40,456 bases of DNA from B1 sp964443415 (GTDB lineage: Bacteria; Bacteroidota; Bacteroidia; UKL13-3), in assembly GCA_964443415.1 (NCBI GenBank), contig CAYUDC010000015.1, positions 1 through 40,456 on the forward strand, read 5' to 3'. Below are positions 40,346-40,456 of this stretch, in pieces. Numbering within the stretch: the first letter of the stretch is position 1; each line of letters starts with the position of its first letter. Below the pieces are notes generated by a model. That model was not told the origin of the DNA. It ran no database searches and worked only from the letters and a program-made list of their open reading frames with translations. Position numbers and translations under genes: made by a program.

Positions 40346-40456
40346 AAGGAATAAACATGGGCACTTTAGATTGGTATTGCTTGTAAGCCTCTCCAAATTG
40401 TTTGAGTAATTTTTTCTCCTCAAGGTAGGTACCCATGATAAGGTACAAACTAGAAA
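40338..40456 (-). CDS. 3' end of an NnrU/MddA-like (isoprenylcysteine-methyltransferase-type) membrane protein
   Basis: The minus strand from the window edge to the stop at 40338-40340 encodes 38 residues: SSLYLIMGTYLEEKKLLKQF followed by GEAYKQYQSKVPMFIPFI. The pattern LEEKKLL-x-x-FGEAYxxYxxxVPMFIP is the conserved C-terminus of NnrU/MddA and other ICMT-fold membrane methyltransferases, where the Glu-rich start and the aromatic residues line the SAM site. The 5' part is outside the window, so the substrate cannot be judged. It is convergent with the GH92 gene and overlaps it by 8 bp. Confidence 0.75.
   Translation of the reverse strand, partial: SSLYLIMGTYLEEKKLLKQFGEAYKQYQSKVPMFIPFI

Overview
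The window is a gene-dense, AT-rich stretch of chromosome from a member of the Bacteroidota, probably outside the Flavobacteriia (Sphingobacteriales, Chitinophagales or Cytophagales are likelier). The reasons are: type IX secretion (T9SS) sorting domains, a PorP/SprF protein and PorQ; promoters of the TTTG-N19/20-TAnnTTTG type; almost no Shine-Dalgarno sequences; an EF-P with the tip sequence TPGNLRAF; and a GH92 mannosidase. No rRNA, tRNA, CRISPR array, prophage or insertion sequence was found.

Layout. 1-2295: a cut DUF1800 gene and its usual partner DUF1501, the latter with a T9SS tail. 2279-5889 (minus): rpsF-rpsR-rplI with promoter and terminator, then miaA, then terC-lipB. 6060-12489 (plus): TPR histidine kinase, dnaX (apparently recoded at an A10 run), DUF502 protein, UbiA prenyltransferase, PagL-like outer-membrane deacylase. 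12467-14485 (minus): LpoB-like lipoprotein and COG3014-like lipoprotein. 14583-17163 (plus): thioredoxin-fold lipoprotein and the tail-specific protease Prc. 17157-18437 (minus): rarA. 18542-18838 (plus): DUF3817 protein. 18848-23001 (minus): efp, rsmG, glycosyltransferase, DUF4294 protein, Lgt-like protein. 23044-32655 (plus): threonine aldolase, an 1842-residue T9SS adhesin, PorP/SprF, ABC-F ATPase. 32735-34543 (minus): htpG. 34682-36423 (plus): porQ-cmk with overlapping stop and start. 36709-37356: a small antitoxin/PIN-toxin module with its own promoter. 37424-40345: secreted GH92 alpha-mannosidase. 40338-40456 (minus): the 3' end of an NnrU/MddA-like methyltransferase gene.

Much of the content is housekeeping (translation, replication, protein folding, envelope building) mixed with T9SS cargo and machinery. 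The adhesin and the SprF-like protein directly behind it form a cargo/partner pair; PorQ belongs to the same secretion route.

The most unusual observations are: (1) a 15-18 bp word, about TTTGGTTCAAACCGAAAC, recurring some 15-20 times in both strands, in genes (all frames) and between them, including three pairs of exact 15-18 bp matches; (2) a dnaX gene whose tau part is reachable only by -1 frameshifting or transcript slippage at A10; (3) real Shine-Dalgarno sequences only in front of rpsR and rplI, in a lineage whose bS6/bS18 help hide the anti-SD; (4) an adhesin in which plain Ig-like repeats alternate strictly with Ig-like repeats interrupted by a nested lectin or jelly-roll domain.
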